This document shows positions 22,425 through 31,082 of a stretch of DNA of 38,223 nucleotides, piece after piece (position 1 is the stretch's first letter; each line of letters opens with the position of its first letter). Both the position numbers and the translations under genes were made by a program. The stretch spans positions 1 through 38,223 of the forward strand of contig CAMPJJ010000049.1 of the NCBI GenBank assembly GCA_946886855.1. The letters run 5' to 3'. Under the pieces are notes generated by a model. The model worked only from the letters and a program-made list of their open reading frames with translations, did no database searches and was not told where the DNA came from. Source of the stretch: an uncultured Roseateles sp. GTDB lineage: Bacteria > Pseudomonadota > Gammaproteobacteria > Burkholderiales > Burkholderiaceae.

Positions 22425-22731
22425 GCGACTCCTTTCTCCGACCACACCCGGTGTTTGTCTGGCGAGCCGCTCGAAGCGTTCACTCGCCGGACACCCACCT
22501 GGGGGTGGTGATAATGGGCCGGTTCGGGCGTCGTCGACGGCTCGGAGGGCTCTCAGAGGGCTCCGGGCTCTTGATGCGACAGACGGGCGATCCAGCGTCC
22601 ATTGGCAGCACACCGGCTTCGCGTCCCACAGCGAAGACCGGGATAACCCTGGGGGCCAGGGCAGGGCGCGATTCTATGGATCAAAAATAACCCGTCAACC
22701 GTATGGGCCTTGTTCTTAACTACTTTGAGTT
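22425..22731. promoter_or_regulatory. 307-bp divergent control region between slt and ubiD
   Basis: No gene is supported. The last 60 bases before ubiD are much richer in A+T than their surroundings. On the minus strand TTGACG (22698-22693), a 16-base spacer and TAGAAT (22676-22671) form a near-consensus sigma-70 promoter firing toward slt, with a leader of about 240 nt. In that leader, close to the slt start, TGTCTGGCGAG (22456-22466) and CTCGCCGGACA (22483-22493) form an 11-bp inverted repeat with one mismatch and a 16-base loop. For ubiD, TACTTT at 22721-22726 is a weak -10 candidate; no Shine-Dalgarno is clear. Confidence 0.55.
22671..22698 (-). promoter_or_regulatory. Near-consensus sigma-70 promoter toward slt
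   Basis: TTGACG, 16 bases, TAGAAT on the minus strand: five of six matches at -35 and at -10. This is the best sigma-70 promoter I can see in the window. Start of transcription would be near 22664. Confidence 0.65.
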
Positions 22732-24285
22732 ATGAAGTACCGAGATCTGCGTGACTTTATGGGCGCTTTGGAGGCCATGGGCGAGCTCCGCCGCGTGGCC
22801 GAGCCGGTGTCCCCGGTGCTCGAGATGACGGCCGTGAGCGACCTCGTGCTCAAGGCGGAAGGCCCGGCGCTGCTGTTCGAGCAGCCGACCGGCTTCCGCA
22901 TGCCGGTGCTGGCCAACCTGTTCGGGACGCCGCGGCGCGTGGCCTTGGGCATGGGGGCCGAGTCGACCACCCAGTTGAGGGAGGTCGGCCAGCTGCTGGC
23001 GACGCTGAAGGAGCCGGAGCCGCCGCGCGGCCTGCGCGATGTGGGCAAGCTGGCGCAGATGGCCAAGGCGCTGTGGGACATGAAACCGTCGCTGGTGAAG
23101 CGGCCGGCCTGCCAGGAGCAGGTGCTCGAGGGCGAGGACGTCGACCTGAAACGCCTGCCGATCCAGACCTGCTGGCCGGGCGACGTCGGCCCGCTGCTGA
23201 CCTGGGGTCTGGTGGTGACGCGGGGGCCGCAGAAGATCGCGAATCCGCGGCTGCGTCAGAACCTCGGTATCTATAGACAGCAGCTGATCGGCAGGCGGCA
23301 GCTGATCATGCGCTGGCTGGCGCATCGCGGAGGCGCCCTGGATTTCCGCGACTTCGGCATCGCGAATCCGGGACAGCCGTTCCCGATCGCGGTGGCGCTC
23401 GGCGCCGACCCGGCGACCACGCTCGGCGCGGTGACGCCGGTGCCCGACACGCTGTCCGAATTCCAGTTCGCCGGCCTGCTGCGCGGCTCGCGGACCGAGG
23501 TCGCCGACACCAACGTCGGCGAGGCCGGCCGCATGCTGCAGGTGCCGGCGACGGCGGAGATCGTGCTCGAGGGCCACATCCCGCCGGCGGCGCCGGGCTT
23601 CACCGGCCACAGCGAGGACGGCATCCCGCTCAAGGAGCAGGGCGGCTACCTCCACGCGCTGGAAGGCCCCTACGGCGACCACACCGGCTATTACAACGAG
23701 CAGGACTGGTTCCCCGTCTTCGAGGTCAACCGCATCACCCAGCGCGACGGCGCGATCTACCACTCGACCTACACCGGCAAGCCGCCCGACGAACCGGCGG
23801 TCCTGGGCGTGGCGCTGAACGAGGTGTTCGTCCCCATCCTGCAGAAGCAGTTCCCGGAGATCGTCGACTTCTATCTGCCGCCGGAAGGCTGCAGCTACCG
23901 GATGGCGGTCATCTCGATCAAGAAAGCTTATCCGGGGCACGCCAAGCGGCTGATGTTCGGCCTGTGGAGCTACCTGCGCCAGTTCATGTACACGAAGTTC
24001 ATCGTGATCGTGGACGAGGACGTCGACATCCGCAGCTGGCAGGACGTGATCTGGGCGATCACGACGCGCATGGATCCGGTGCGGGACACGACGCTGGTCG
24101 AGGGCACGCCGATCGACTACCTGGACTTCGCCTCGCCGGTCAGCGGACTGGGCGGGAAGATGGGCCTGGACGCGACCAACAAGTGGCCGGGCGAGACGTC
24201 GCGCGAATGGGGCCGCGTGATCGAGATGCCGGCCGAGCAGAAAGCCCGTGCGGCGGATCTCTATCAGCGTTTGTTCGGGGGCTAG
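22732..24285 (+). CDS. ubiD: 4-hydroxy-3-polyprenylbenzoate decarboxylase UbiD
   Basis: UbiD removes the carboxyl group of polyprenyl-hydroxybenzoate in ubiquinone synthesis, using prenylated FMN made by UbiX, with a metal ion. The 517-residue protein shows the usual opening [22 protein letters not shown] and the family segments [64 protein letters not shown] and [23 protein letters not shown], and the closing [18 protein letters not shown]. It stands alone; ubiX and other ubi genes are not in the window. It is divergent from slt. Confidence 0.96.
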   Translation: MKYRDLRDFMGALEAMGELRRVAEPVSPVLEMTAVSDLVLKAEGPALLFEQPTGFRMPVLANLFGTPRRVALGMGAESTTQLREVGQLLATLKEPEPPRGLRDVGKLAQMAKALWDMKPSLVKRPACQEQVLEGEDVDLKRLPIQTCWPGDVGPLLTWGLVVTRGPQKIANPRLRQNLGIYRQQLIGRRQLIMRWLAHRGGALDFRDFGIANPGQPFPIAVALGADPATTLGAVTPVPDTLSEFQFAGLLRGSRTEVADTNVGEAGRMLQVPATAEIVLEGHIPPAAPGFTGHSEDGIPLKEQGGYLHALEGPYGDHTGYYNEQDWFPVFEVNRITQRDGAIYHSTYTGKPPDEPAVLGVALNEVFVPILQKQFPEIVDFYLPPEGCSYRMAVISIKKAYPGHAKRLMFGLWSYLRQFMYTKFIVIVDEDVDIRSWQDVIWAITTRMDPVRDTTLVEGTPIDYLDFASPVSGLGGKMGLDATNKWPGETSREWGRVIEMPAEQKARAADLYQRLFGG

Positions 24286-24533
24286 GAAACCACGGGTCCG
24301 CGCGGGAATCGCTTGAAAGGGCCGCTGCGCGGGCCTAACCTTGTCTGGCCTTTCCGGCACTTCAACTGGCGCAGTCTCTGCGCGCCAGGAGCCCTGCGGC
24401 AGTTCGCCACGGAGCCCCAAAGGCGGCTGGTCCGCCCACCCCTTCCTCGTCCGGCACGCCCGGCGCGGAGGGGGTTTCTATTTGGGGCGTCGACATTCGC
24501 CCCTGGACGTCCGATGGGTGCGTTGGCGACCCG
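24286..24533. other. Gap between convergent ubiD and YdcF-like genes
   Basis: No gene is supported in these 248 bases. CTGGCGCAG (24366-24374) can pair with CTGCGCGCCAG (24378-24388), allowing a two-base bulge, around three bases; it may help stop transcription but has no T-run. Confidence 0.4.
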
Positions 24534-25301
24534 TCAATGGCCGCCGACGTAGCCCAGCCATTCATAGCCCAGGTATCGCGCCCGCGCGATCCCTTCCTGC
24601 GAGGGCAGGAGATCGCGCCATTCGAATCCGGGCAGCGCGAGGCCCAGGGGCGCGGGAATCACCTCCACCTCGGGCGGCAGGGCCTCGCGGAAGGCCCGCA
24701 GCGACCGGCGCATGTGCACGTCGTGCGTGACCAGCACGACGCGGCGGATCGATTTCCCGCGCAGCAGCGCGGCGGTGAACGCCGCGTTCTCGCGCGTGTC
24801 GGTGGCGCGATCCTCCCTGGCCGCGAGCGTGAACCCGAATTCCTGCGCCGCGGTGCGCTCGGCCAGGGCGGCTTCGGTCAGGCGGTCGTCCGACGCGTCG
24901 CGGGGCGTGCCGCCGGTGAACATCAGCGGGATGCCCGACTGTCTCGACAGCCAGATCCCGTAGCGCAGCCGCTCGATCGACAGGGCCTTCAGCTGCGGGC
25001 CGCCGTACTCCGGCATCAGCTTGCGGGCACCGCCGCCGAGCACCACGATCATCGTTTCCTTCGCCGGAACGTCCTTCAGGCGTTCGACGCGCACGGCCTG
25101 CTGCGTCCCCAGCAGGCGGTCCTGCAGCCACAGCGCGCCGAGCTCGGTGCTGCCGACCCAGACGGCGATCAGGCCGCTCGCGAACAGCGCGCCGGACAGC
25201 CAGCGGCGGCGATGTCGCAGCCCCCACGCGAGCAGCAGCAGCGGAAAGGCGCCGGTGGGCGGCAGCAGGAACGCTGCGACCGCATGTATCAGGTCGTTCA
25301 T
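24534..25301 (-). CDS. YdcF/ElyC-like protein (DUF218 domain)
   Basis: A 255-residue inner membrane protein: two N-terminal hydrophobic segments (about residues 7-27 and 36-56) followed by a DUF218 domain beginning MIVVLGGGARKLMPEYGG, with YGIWLSRQSGIPLMFTGGTPRDAS, EDRATDTRENAAFTAALL and VVLVTHDVHMRRSLRAFREA. This order is that of the ElyC/SanA/YdcF group, members of which act in cell envelope maintenance; the chemistry is not settled. It starts with an ATG at 25301, 88 bp from the divergent DUF748 gene. A CATAAT at 25342-25347 in that gap is a -10 candidate for the DUF748 gene. Confidence 0.82.
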   Translation of the reverse strand: MNDLIHAVAAFLLPPTGAFPLLLLAWGLRHRRRWLSGALFASGLIAVWVGSTELGALWLQDRLLGTQQAVRVERLKDVPAKETMIVVLGGGARKLMPEYGGPQLKALSIERLRYGIWLSRQSGIPLMFTGGTPRDASDDRLTEAALAERTAAQEFGFTLAAREDRATDTRENAAFTAALLRGKSIRRVVLVTHDVHMRRSLRAFREALPPEVEVIPAPLGLALPGFEWRDLLPSQEGIARARYLGYEWLGYVGGH

Positions 25302-25389
25302 CGAGCGCGGGGGACCGGTGTCAGGTGTTGAGGCCCGCCAGCATAATCAGCTTCCTTGACGACTCGTCCGGGTTTCGCCGGCTGCCCCC

Positions 25390-28300
25390 GTGTTCTTCTC
25401 TGCTCTCCCGGTCTGGCCCCGGCGCGCGCTGCGCGTGCTCGTCGGCTTGGTGCTGTCGGTCGTCGCACTGCTGCTGGTCGCATGGTTCGCGCTGCCGATG
25501 TGGATCGAGCGGGCGGGCGTCAGGATCGCGTCTGAACAGCTGGGACGCCCGGTCACCTTGAGCGCGGCGAGCTTCACGCCGTGGCGGCTCGCGCTCACGC
25601 TGGACGACTTGAAGATTGCCGGACCGACGGCCGGCGCGCCGCCGCTGTTCGAGGTGCGGCGCGTGCGCACGGTGCTGTCGCCGCGCTCGTTGTGGCACCT
25701 GGCGCCGGTGCTGTCGTCGCTGACGGTCGAGGCGCCGCGGGTGCGCGTCGCGCTGCTGCCCGACGGCAGGACCGACCTGGACGACATCCTCGCGAAACTG
25801 GCCGCCGAGCACAAGGCGCCGCCCACGGCCGACGACGGTCCCGCCGCGGCCGCGCTCTACAACATCGAGCTGACCGACGGCGAGTTCCGCCTGGACGATC
25901 GCACGGCCGGGATGGTCCACGAGCTCAAGACGCTCCACCTGGGCATCCCGTTCCTGTCGACGTTGGACACGGACGTGGAGGTGAACGTGCTGCCGCGGCT
26001 GTCCGGGCGCCTGAACGGGGTCGGTTTCGAGAGCGAAGGCCAGTTGCAGCCCTTCGCCGACACGCGCAGCGCGAGCATGACGGTGAAGCTCGACGCGCTG
26101 GACCTGTCCGCTTACCGCGCCTACTGGCCCAAGGAACTGCCGATGCGGCTGGCCAAGGGCTTCGTCGATTCGCAACTGACGCTGGATTTCAAGCAAGCGC
26201 CGAAGCAGCCGCCGGAAGTCAAGCTCAGCGGCAGGACGTCCGTGCGTGAGCTGTCGCTGCAGCGGCGTGCGGCCGCCCAGGCAGACGTCAAAGCGGAAGG
26301 CAAGGCGGACGGCGGCTGGGCGGACTGGCTGCGCTGGCACGCGCTGAGCGTAGAGCTGGCGGACGTGCAGCCGCTGAAGCGGCAAGTCCTGCTGGGCGCG
26401 GTGAGCCTGAAGCAGCCGGAGCTGCTGATGGGCCGTGACGCGCAAGGTCGGCTGTGGCTGCCGGACATGGCGACCGGGAATGCGGCGCCGGCATCGGCCT
26501 CGAACACCGTCGCCGCAGCCCCGAGGACCGCGTCGTCCGACGCCGCGAAGACACCGGCAAAGGGCGAAACGCCGTGGCGCTTCGGCGTGCAGCAACTCGC
26601 GTTGGAAGGCGGACGCATCGGCTGGACCGACGAGACGCTGCGTCCCGTGGCCCGATGGCACATCGACGGCCTGAGGATCCAGGGCAGCGGGCTGAACTGG
26701 CCGCTGGCCGCGAAGGCGGCGCCCGTGGAGATTGCGGCGACGCTCTCGCCTGAAGGCGCGAAGACGGCAGCGGGTTTCAGCGGCAAGGGTGAGGTCGGCG
26801 CGGCGGGCGTGGCCCTCGACTGGGCGTTGAAGGACCTGGCACTGGACGGTGTCGCGCCCTATCTGACGGCGGCGACGCCGTTGTCGGTGCAGGGCCGCTT
26901 CGCGACGCAGGGCGCCGTGCGCGCCGGGCCGTCGGGCGAGAACCTGAGGCTGTCGCTGAAGGCGCTCAGCCTCGACGACCTGCAACTGGCCGACGGCAGG
27001 ACGCCGGTGCTGGCGCTCAAGCAGCTGAGCCTCGACCAGGCGGAACTCGCGCTGGACAGCCGCAAGCTGACCGCCGGTCGCCTGGCGCTCGTGGCGCCGA
27101 AAGCGCAGCTGGGCCGCGACAAGGCCGGCAAGTGGAGCTGGGACGCCTGGACGGGATCTTCGACCGCGTCGCGCTCCGCGGGCGGGCAAGGCGCCGCGAT
27201 CGCGGCGGCGACGCCGCGCCAACGCCAGCCCGAGGCGCGCGGCGATCGCTTGACGCTGGACGTGCCGGAGGTGCTCCAAGGGTCCGCGACGACGGGAGCC
27301 ACGGCGGGAGCGGCAACGCCAGCGACGACGCCAGCGGCAATGCCCGTGATGGCGCCAGCGCGGGTCAACGATGCCCCCTGGACCGCTCAGATCGCCGAGG
27401 TCTCCGTGGAGGGCGGCGAGGCGACCTTGCTCGACCTGGCCACGCACGTGCTCGATGACGAGCCCGCCCGGCCGATCGGCGTGCAGGAACTGATGCTGAA
27501 GCTGTCCGGCATCGACTGGGACGGCCGCCAGTTGCGCAAGCCGCTGCCGGTGCAGCTGGGCGCCACGCTGCGCCGCCCCGACGCCACCCGCCGAAATACG
27601 CGCGAGGTGCCGAAGTTCCGCTGGGACGGCCAACTGGCGCTGGCGCCGCTGAAAGCCTCGGGACGCCTGAGCGCGGAGCACCTGCCGCTGCACTGGGCCG
27701 ATCCCTACCTCGATCCGTCCATCGGCATCCATCTGCAGCGCGCCGAAGGCTCGATGCGCGGCGGCTTCGAGTTCACGCAAACCCCCCAGGGGCCCTCGGT
27801 GCGGGCCGGCGGCGAGGTGCTGATCGCCGATCTGCGGCTGCGCCAGGCGCGTCTGCAGGAGGGCAGGCGCCGGTCGGCCGAGGACCTGCTGAGCTGGCAG
27901 GGCCTGAAGCTGGGCGGGCTGCGGGTCGCGCTGGCGCCCGGCGGCGCGCCGGACGTGAAGATCCAGCAGGCCGTGCTGGACGAGTTCTACGCGCGCCTGA
28001 TCATCAACGAGCAGGGGCGACTCAACCTGCGCGACCTGAACCAGACCGAGCAGGGCCAGGCGGTGGCCGCCGCGGCGGGCACGCCGGCGGCCTCCGCGCC
28101 GGTGGCGGCGACGGTGGCTCGCGCGACCGCGCCGCCGGACTCGGCTGCGCCTGCAGCATCGGCGGCATCAGCATCAGCATCAGCATCAGCAACCAGGACT
28201 GCGGCCGCCGATCCGCCGCTGCGCATCAGCATCGCCGAGACCCGCGTCAACGGCGGCAAGGTCGATTTCAACGACCGCTTCATCAAGCCCAACTACAGCG

Positions 28301-29577
28301 CCAACCTCAGCGAGCTGACGGGGACGCTGGGCGCGTTCTCGGCGGGCTCGACCGCGATGGCGCCGCTGCAGCTCAAGGGCAAGGTCGAGGGGACCGGGCT
28401 GCTCGACATCAGCGGCCAGTTGAACCCGAGCGGCGCGCCGCTCGCGCTCGACATCACCGCCAGCGCGACCGATATCGAGCTCGCGCCGCTGTCGCCCTAC
28501 GCCGGCAAGTACGCGGGCTACGCGATCGAGCGCGGCAAGCTGTCCACGCGGGTCCACTACCAGATCGAGCCCGGCGGCCGCCTCGAGGCCGACAACAAGG
28601 TCGTGCTCAACCAGCTGACCTTCGGCGACCGCATCGACAGCCCGACGGCGACGCGGCTGCCGGTCAAGCTGGCGGTGGCATTGCTCAAGGACAGCGACGG
28701 CGTCATCGACGTCGAGCTGCCGGTCAGAGGCTCCCTCAACGATCCGGAGTTCAGCGTCGGCGGGCTGGTGGTGAAGCTCATCGTCAACCTGCTGACCAAG
28801 GCCTTGACCGCACCGTTCTCATTGCTGTCCGGCGGTCGCGGCGCGGAGATGAGCCAGCTGGAGTTCCAGCCCGGCACCGCGGAGCTGCAGCCGGAGGCAG
28901 CGAAGAAGCTCGAGCCGTTGACGAAGGTGCTGGCCGACAAGCCGGCGCTGCAACTGAGCATCACCGGCTGGGTCGATCCCGAGGGGGAGCGCCGCGCGGC
29001 GCAGGCCGCGAGGCTGGAAGACGCGCTGATCGCCGAGCGCCGCCGCGAGCTGCGGCGCGCGTCGGTCACGCAGGCGGTCACGCAGGCGGCCGGCGCGCCG
29101 GCCGCGTCGGCGTCGGGCGCGTCGGGCGCGTCGAGCGTCTCGGGATCTGCGGGCGCTTTGGGTAAGTCGGGCACTTCCGGCACTTCCGGCACATCGGGCA
29201 CCCCGGGCACCTCGGCGGACGCCGGGCCGGCGCCGGTCGTGCTCGACGACGCGCAACGCGCGCGGCTGCTCAAGCTCGTCTACGACAACGCCAAGCTGCC
29301 CAACAAGCCGCGCAACGTGATCGGGCTGTCCAAGGACATCCCGGCGGCGCAGATGCGCGAGCTGCTGATGGACAGCTATCCCGTGACCGACGAGCAGTTG
29401 CGCGAGCTGGCGCTGCAGCGCGCGGTCGCGGTGCGCGACGCGCTGCTCGAACGCGGTGTGTCCAACGCGCGCATGTTCCTGGCCTCGCCGAAGCTCCATG
29501 CGAAGGACGACGAGCGCGGCGCCGACAAGGACAAGCCCTGGTCGCCGCGCGTCGATCTGGCGCTGAGCGCACAGTGA
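25390..29577 (+). CDS. DUF748 domain protein, AsmA-like envelope protein of 1395 residues
   Basis: A very long protein with one N-terminal membrane helix (about residues 13-36) and a periplasmic body of repeated AsmA/TamB-like beta segments, for example GRPVTLSAASFTPWRLALTLDDLKIAGP at the start and LRISIAETRVNGGKVDFNDRFIKPNYSANLSEL near residue 945. DUF748 proteins are thought to bridge the periplasm and may carry lipids, as the AsmA family does. The C-terminus from about residue 1153 (LEFQPGTAELQPEAAKKLEPLTKVLAD) looks like an OmpA-type domain, usual for DUF748. Several low-complexity inserts occur: ATTG/ATPAT near 640, Ser-Ala pairs near 930, Ser-Gly-Thr triplets near 1265. The start is a GTG at 25390 with no strong Shine-Dalgarno; an upstream start would lie in the control region. 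Confidence 0.85.
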   Translation: MFFSALPVWPRRALRVLVGLVLSVVALLLVAWFALPMWIERAGVRIASEQLGRPVTLSAASFTPWRLALTLDDLKIAGPTAGAPPLFEVRRVRTVLSPRSLWHLAPVLSSLTVEAPRVRVALLPDGRTDLDDILAKLAAEHKAPPTADDGPAAAALYNIELTDGEFRLDDRTAGMVHELKTLHLGIPFLSTLDTDVEVNVLPRLSGRLNGVGFESEGQLQPFADTRSASMTVKLDALDLSAYRAYWPKELPMRLAKGFVDSQLTLDFKQAPKQPPEVKLSGRTSVRELSLQRRAAAQADVKAEGKADGGWADWLRWHALSVELADVQPLKRQVLLGAVSLKQPELLMGRDAQGRLWLPDMATGNAAPASASNTVAAAPRTASSDAAKTPAKGETPWRFGVQQLALEGGRIGWTDETLRPVARWHIDGLRIQGSGLNWPLAAKAAPVEIAATLSPEGAKTAAGFSGKGEVGAAGVALDWALKDLALDGVAPYLTAATPLSVQGRFATQGAVRAGPSGENLRLSLKALSLDDLQLADGRTPVLALKQLSLDQAELALDSRKLTAGRLALVAPKAQLGRDKAGKWSWDAWTGSSTASRSAGGQGAAIAAATPRQRQPEARGDRLTLDVPEVLQGSATTGATAGAATPATTPAAMPVMAPARVNDAPWTAQIAEVSVEGGEATLLDLATHVLDDEPARPIGVQELMLKLSGIDWDGRQLRKPLPVQLGATLRRPDATRRNTREVPKFRWDGQLALAPLKASGRLSAEHLPLHWADPYLDPSIGIHLQRAEGSMRGGFEFTQTPQGPSVRAGGEVLIADLRLRQARLQEGRRRSAEDLLSWQGLKLGGLRVALAPGGAPDVKIQQAVLDEFYARLIINEQGRLNLRDLNQTEQGQAVAAAAGTPAASAPVAATVARATAPPDSAAPAASAASASASASATRTAAADPPLRISIAETRVNGGKVDFNDRFIKPNYSANLSELTGTLGAFSAGSTAMAPLQLKGKVEGTGLLDISGQLNPSGAPLALDITASATDIELAPLSPYAGKYAGYAIERGKLSTRVHYQIEPGGRLEADNKVVLNQLTFGDRIDSPTATRLPVKLAVALLKDSDGVIDVELPVRGSLNDPEFSVGGLVVKLIVNLLTKALTAPFSLLSGGRGAEMSQLEFQPGTAELQPEAAKKLEPLTKVLADKPALQLSITGWVDPEGERRAAQAARLEDALIAERRRELRRASVTQAVTQAAGAPAASASGASGASSVSGSAGALGKSGTSGTSGTSGTPGTSADAGPAPVVLDDAQRARLLKLVYDNAKLPNKPRNVIGLSKDIPAAQMRELLMDSYPVTDEQLRELALQRAVAVRDALLERGVSNARMFLASPKLHAKDDERGADKDKPWSPRVDLALSAQ
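28165..28190 (+). repeat. GCATCA hexamer run in the DUF748 gene
   Basis: Four perfect GCATCA units and part of a fifth encode an Ala-Ser linker in the DUF748 protein. Confidence 0.85.
29167..29211 (+). repeat. 9-bp TCCGGCACT-type repeat in the DUF748 gene
   Basis: Five units of a 9-bp motif encode (Ser-Gly-Thr)n in the linker between the OmpA-like region and the C-terminal end of the DUF748 protein. Confidence 0.8.
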
Positions 29578-29664
29578 GTCCTCCGGGACACGCGCCGTCC
29601 CGGTCTTGATCGCCGATGATCCGCCCACATGTGACCCGGTCGACCGATTCATGAGGAACCCGCC

Positions 29665-30240
29665 ATGACCACCACCCCGAACCCTGTCCACCTCCAACCC
29701 GGCGAGGACCTCATCACCCTCGGCGGCGGCTGCTTCTGGTGCACCGAGGCGGTCTTCCTGCGCGTCAAGGGCGTGCTCGGCGTGGAGTCCGGCTACACCA
29801 ACGGGCCGGTCGTCAGTCCGAACTACGAGCAGGTCTGCGCCGGCAACACCGGCCATGCCGAGGTCGTGCGGGTGCGCTTCGACACGAAGGTCGTCAGCCT
29901 GGAGGACCTGCTGCAGGTCTTCTTCACCATCCACGACCCGACGACGTTGAACCGCCAGGGGGCGGACGTCGGCACCCAGTACCGGTCCGGCATCTACTAC
30001 ACGCGGCCCGAGCAGCTCGGCGTGATCCGGCAGGTCGTGGACGAGGCGCAGCGCGCCCACGGCGGCAAGGTCGTCACCGAGGTCCAGCCCGAGCAGAACT
30101 ACTGGCCCGCCGAGGCGTATCACCAGGACTACTTCGCCAACCATCCGGAGCAGGGCTATTGCGCCTTTGTCGTGGCGCCCAAGGTCGACAAGTTCGCCAA
30201 GAAGTTCAAGGAACTGCTGAAGGACGAGGCGGCGGGTTGA
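29665..30240 (+). CDS. msrA: Peptide methionine (S)-sulfoxide reductase
   Basis: MsrA reduces methionine-S-sulfoxide in proteins, with thioredoxin as reductant. The 191-residue protein has the catalytic GGCFWCTEAVFLRVKGV near residue 22, SGYTNGPVVSPNYEQVCAGNTGHAEVV, the segment FFTIHDPTTLNRQGADVGTQYRS, and NYWPAEAYHQDYF. It has no signal peptide, so it acts in the cytoplasm. AGGAA lies eight bases before the ATG. Its stop TGA overlaps the TTG start of an ABC ATPase gene, so it is the head of the transporter operon. A link of msrA to metal uptake is only positional. Confidence 0.96.
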   Translation: MTTTPNPVHLQPGEDLITLGGGCFWCTEAVFLRVKGVLGVESGYTNGPVVSPNYEQVCAGNTGHAEVVRVRFDTKVVSLEDLLQVFFTIHDPTTLNRQGADVGTQYRSGIYYTRPEQLGVIRQVVDEAQRAHGGKVVTEVQPEQNYWPAEAYHQDYFANHPEQGYCAFVVAPKVDKFAKKFKELLKDEAAG

Positions 30241-31082
30241 GGCTCGTTCTCGACGGGCTGCGCTATCGCTACGGCGGCCGGCGCCAGCAGGCGGGCGAGG
30301 GCGATGGCGATGGCGATGGTCCGTGCGCGACCGGCACCCGCACCGGAACCGGGACCGGGACCGGGACCGGGACCGGGATCGGGACCGGGATCGACCTCCG
30401 GTTCCCGGACTTCGCGTTGCCCGCCGACGCTCATCTGCTGCTGCGCGGCGCGTCTGGCAGCGGCAAGAGCACGCTGCTCGCGCTGATGGCGGGCCTGCTG
30501 ACGCCGTCGGGCGGACGGCTGGCGATGGGCGACGTCGATGTCGGCGCGCTCACGCCGGCCGCGCGGGACGCCTGGCGCGGCGCGCGGCTCGGCTTCGTGC
30601 CGCAGCGGCTGCACCTCAGCCCCTCGCTCAGCGTGCGCGACAACCTGTCGCTGCCCTACGTGGCGGCCGGTCTGGCGCCGGATCTCGCGCGCATCCGCGC
30701 CTTGCTCGATGAACTCGGCATCGGCGCGCTCCAGGAGCGCCGTCCGCATGCGCTCAGCCAGGGGCAGGCGCAGCGGGTGGCACTCGCGCGGGCGCTGTTG
30801 CGCGCGCCGCGCTTCGTGCTCGCCGACGAACCCACCGCCAACCTCGACGACGAGGCCTGCGAGGCGACGCTGGCGCTGCTGCGCCGCGCGGTTGTCGAGC
30901 ACGGCGTGTGCCTGGTCATCGCCTCGCATGACGCGCGGATCGAATCGGCGTGGGCCGGCTGGCCGGCGCTGCACCGGCTCCGGCTCGCAGGGCGGAGCGC
31001 CGACGCCGCGGCGTCTAACCTCGATCACGCTCCGGCGTCCAACCCCGATCGGGCCGAGACGTCGGCGACCCGGATCCCATGA
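30237..31082 (+). CDS. ABC transporter ATP-binding protein (LolD/MacB-like) of a probable zinc locus
   Basis: A 281-residue ATPase that energises the FtsX-type permease coded next to it. It has Walker A GASGSGKST (about residues 70-78), the Q-loop region FVPQRLHLSPSLSVRDNLSLP, the signature LSQGQAQRVALARAL (about 172), Walker B FVLADEPTANLDD (about 193) and the His loop VIASHD. The first 16 residues are normal (MRLVLDGLRYRYGGRR), but between beta strands one and two lies an insert of about 35 residues made of Gly-Asp and Gly-Thr repeats, which is not part of the fold. I chose the TTG at 30237, overlapping the msrA stop (TTGA), with GAGG upstream; the first strand begins there. Pseudomonas aeruginosa PA4064 in the zinc-starvation operon PA4063-PA4066 is the family parallel from memory. 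Confidence 0.85.
   Translation: MRLVLDGLRYRYGGRRQQAGEGDGDGDGPCATGTRTGTGTGTGTGTGIGTGIDLRFPDFALPADAHLLLRGASGSGKSTLLALMAGLLTPSGGRLAMGDVDVGALTPAARDAWRGARLGFVPQRLHLSPSLSVRDNLSLPYVAAGLAPDLARIRALLDELGIGALQERRPHALSQGQAQRVALARALLRAPRFVLADEPTANLDDEACEATLALLRRAVVEHGVCLVIASHDARIESAWAGWPALHRLRLAGRSADAAASNLDHAPASNPDRAETSATRIP
30299..30390 (+). repeat. GGCGAT and ACCGGG hexamer runs inside the ABC ATPase gene
   Basis: Three GGCGAT units (30299-30318) encode Gly-Asp pairs, and about eight GGGACC/ACCGGG units (30343-30390) encode Gly-Thr pairs. They sit in frame in the early part of the nucleotide-binding domain, before Walker A. Confidence 0.85.

Noticed and set aside
22425..22731. 6S RNA gene between slt and ubiD
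   Set aside because: The length and the strong promoter fit, but I could not fold a long rod with a central bubble or find a recognisable 6S core. A covariance search would decide.
22720..24420. A 566-codon open frame opposite ubiD, and an 819-codon frame opposite the DUF748 gene (25321-27780)
   Set aside because: Both are shadows of confident genes, with Arg/His/Gln-rich composition and no recognisable domain.
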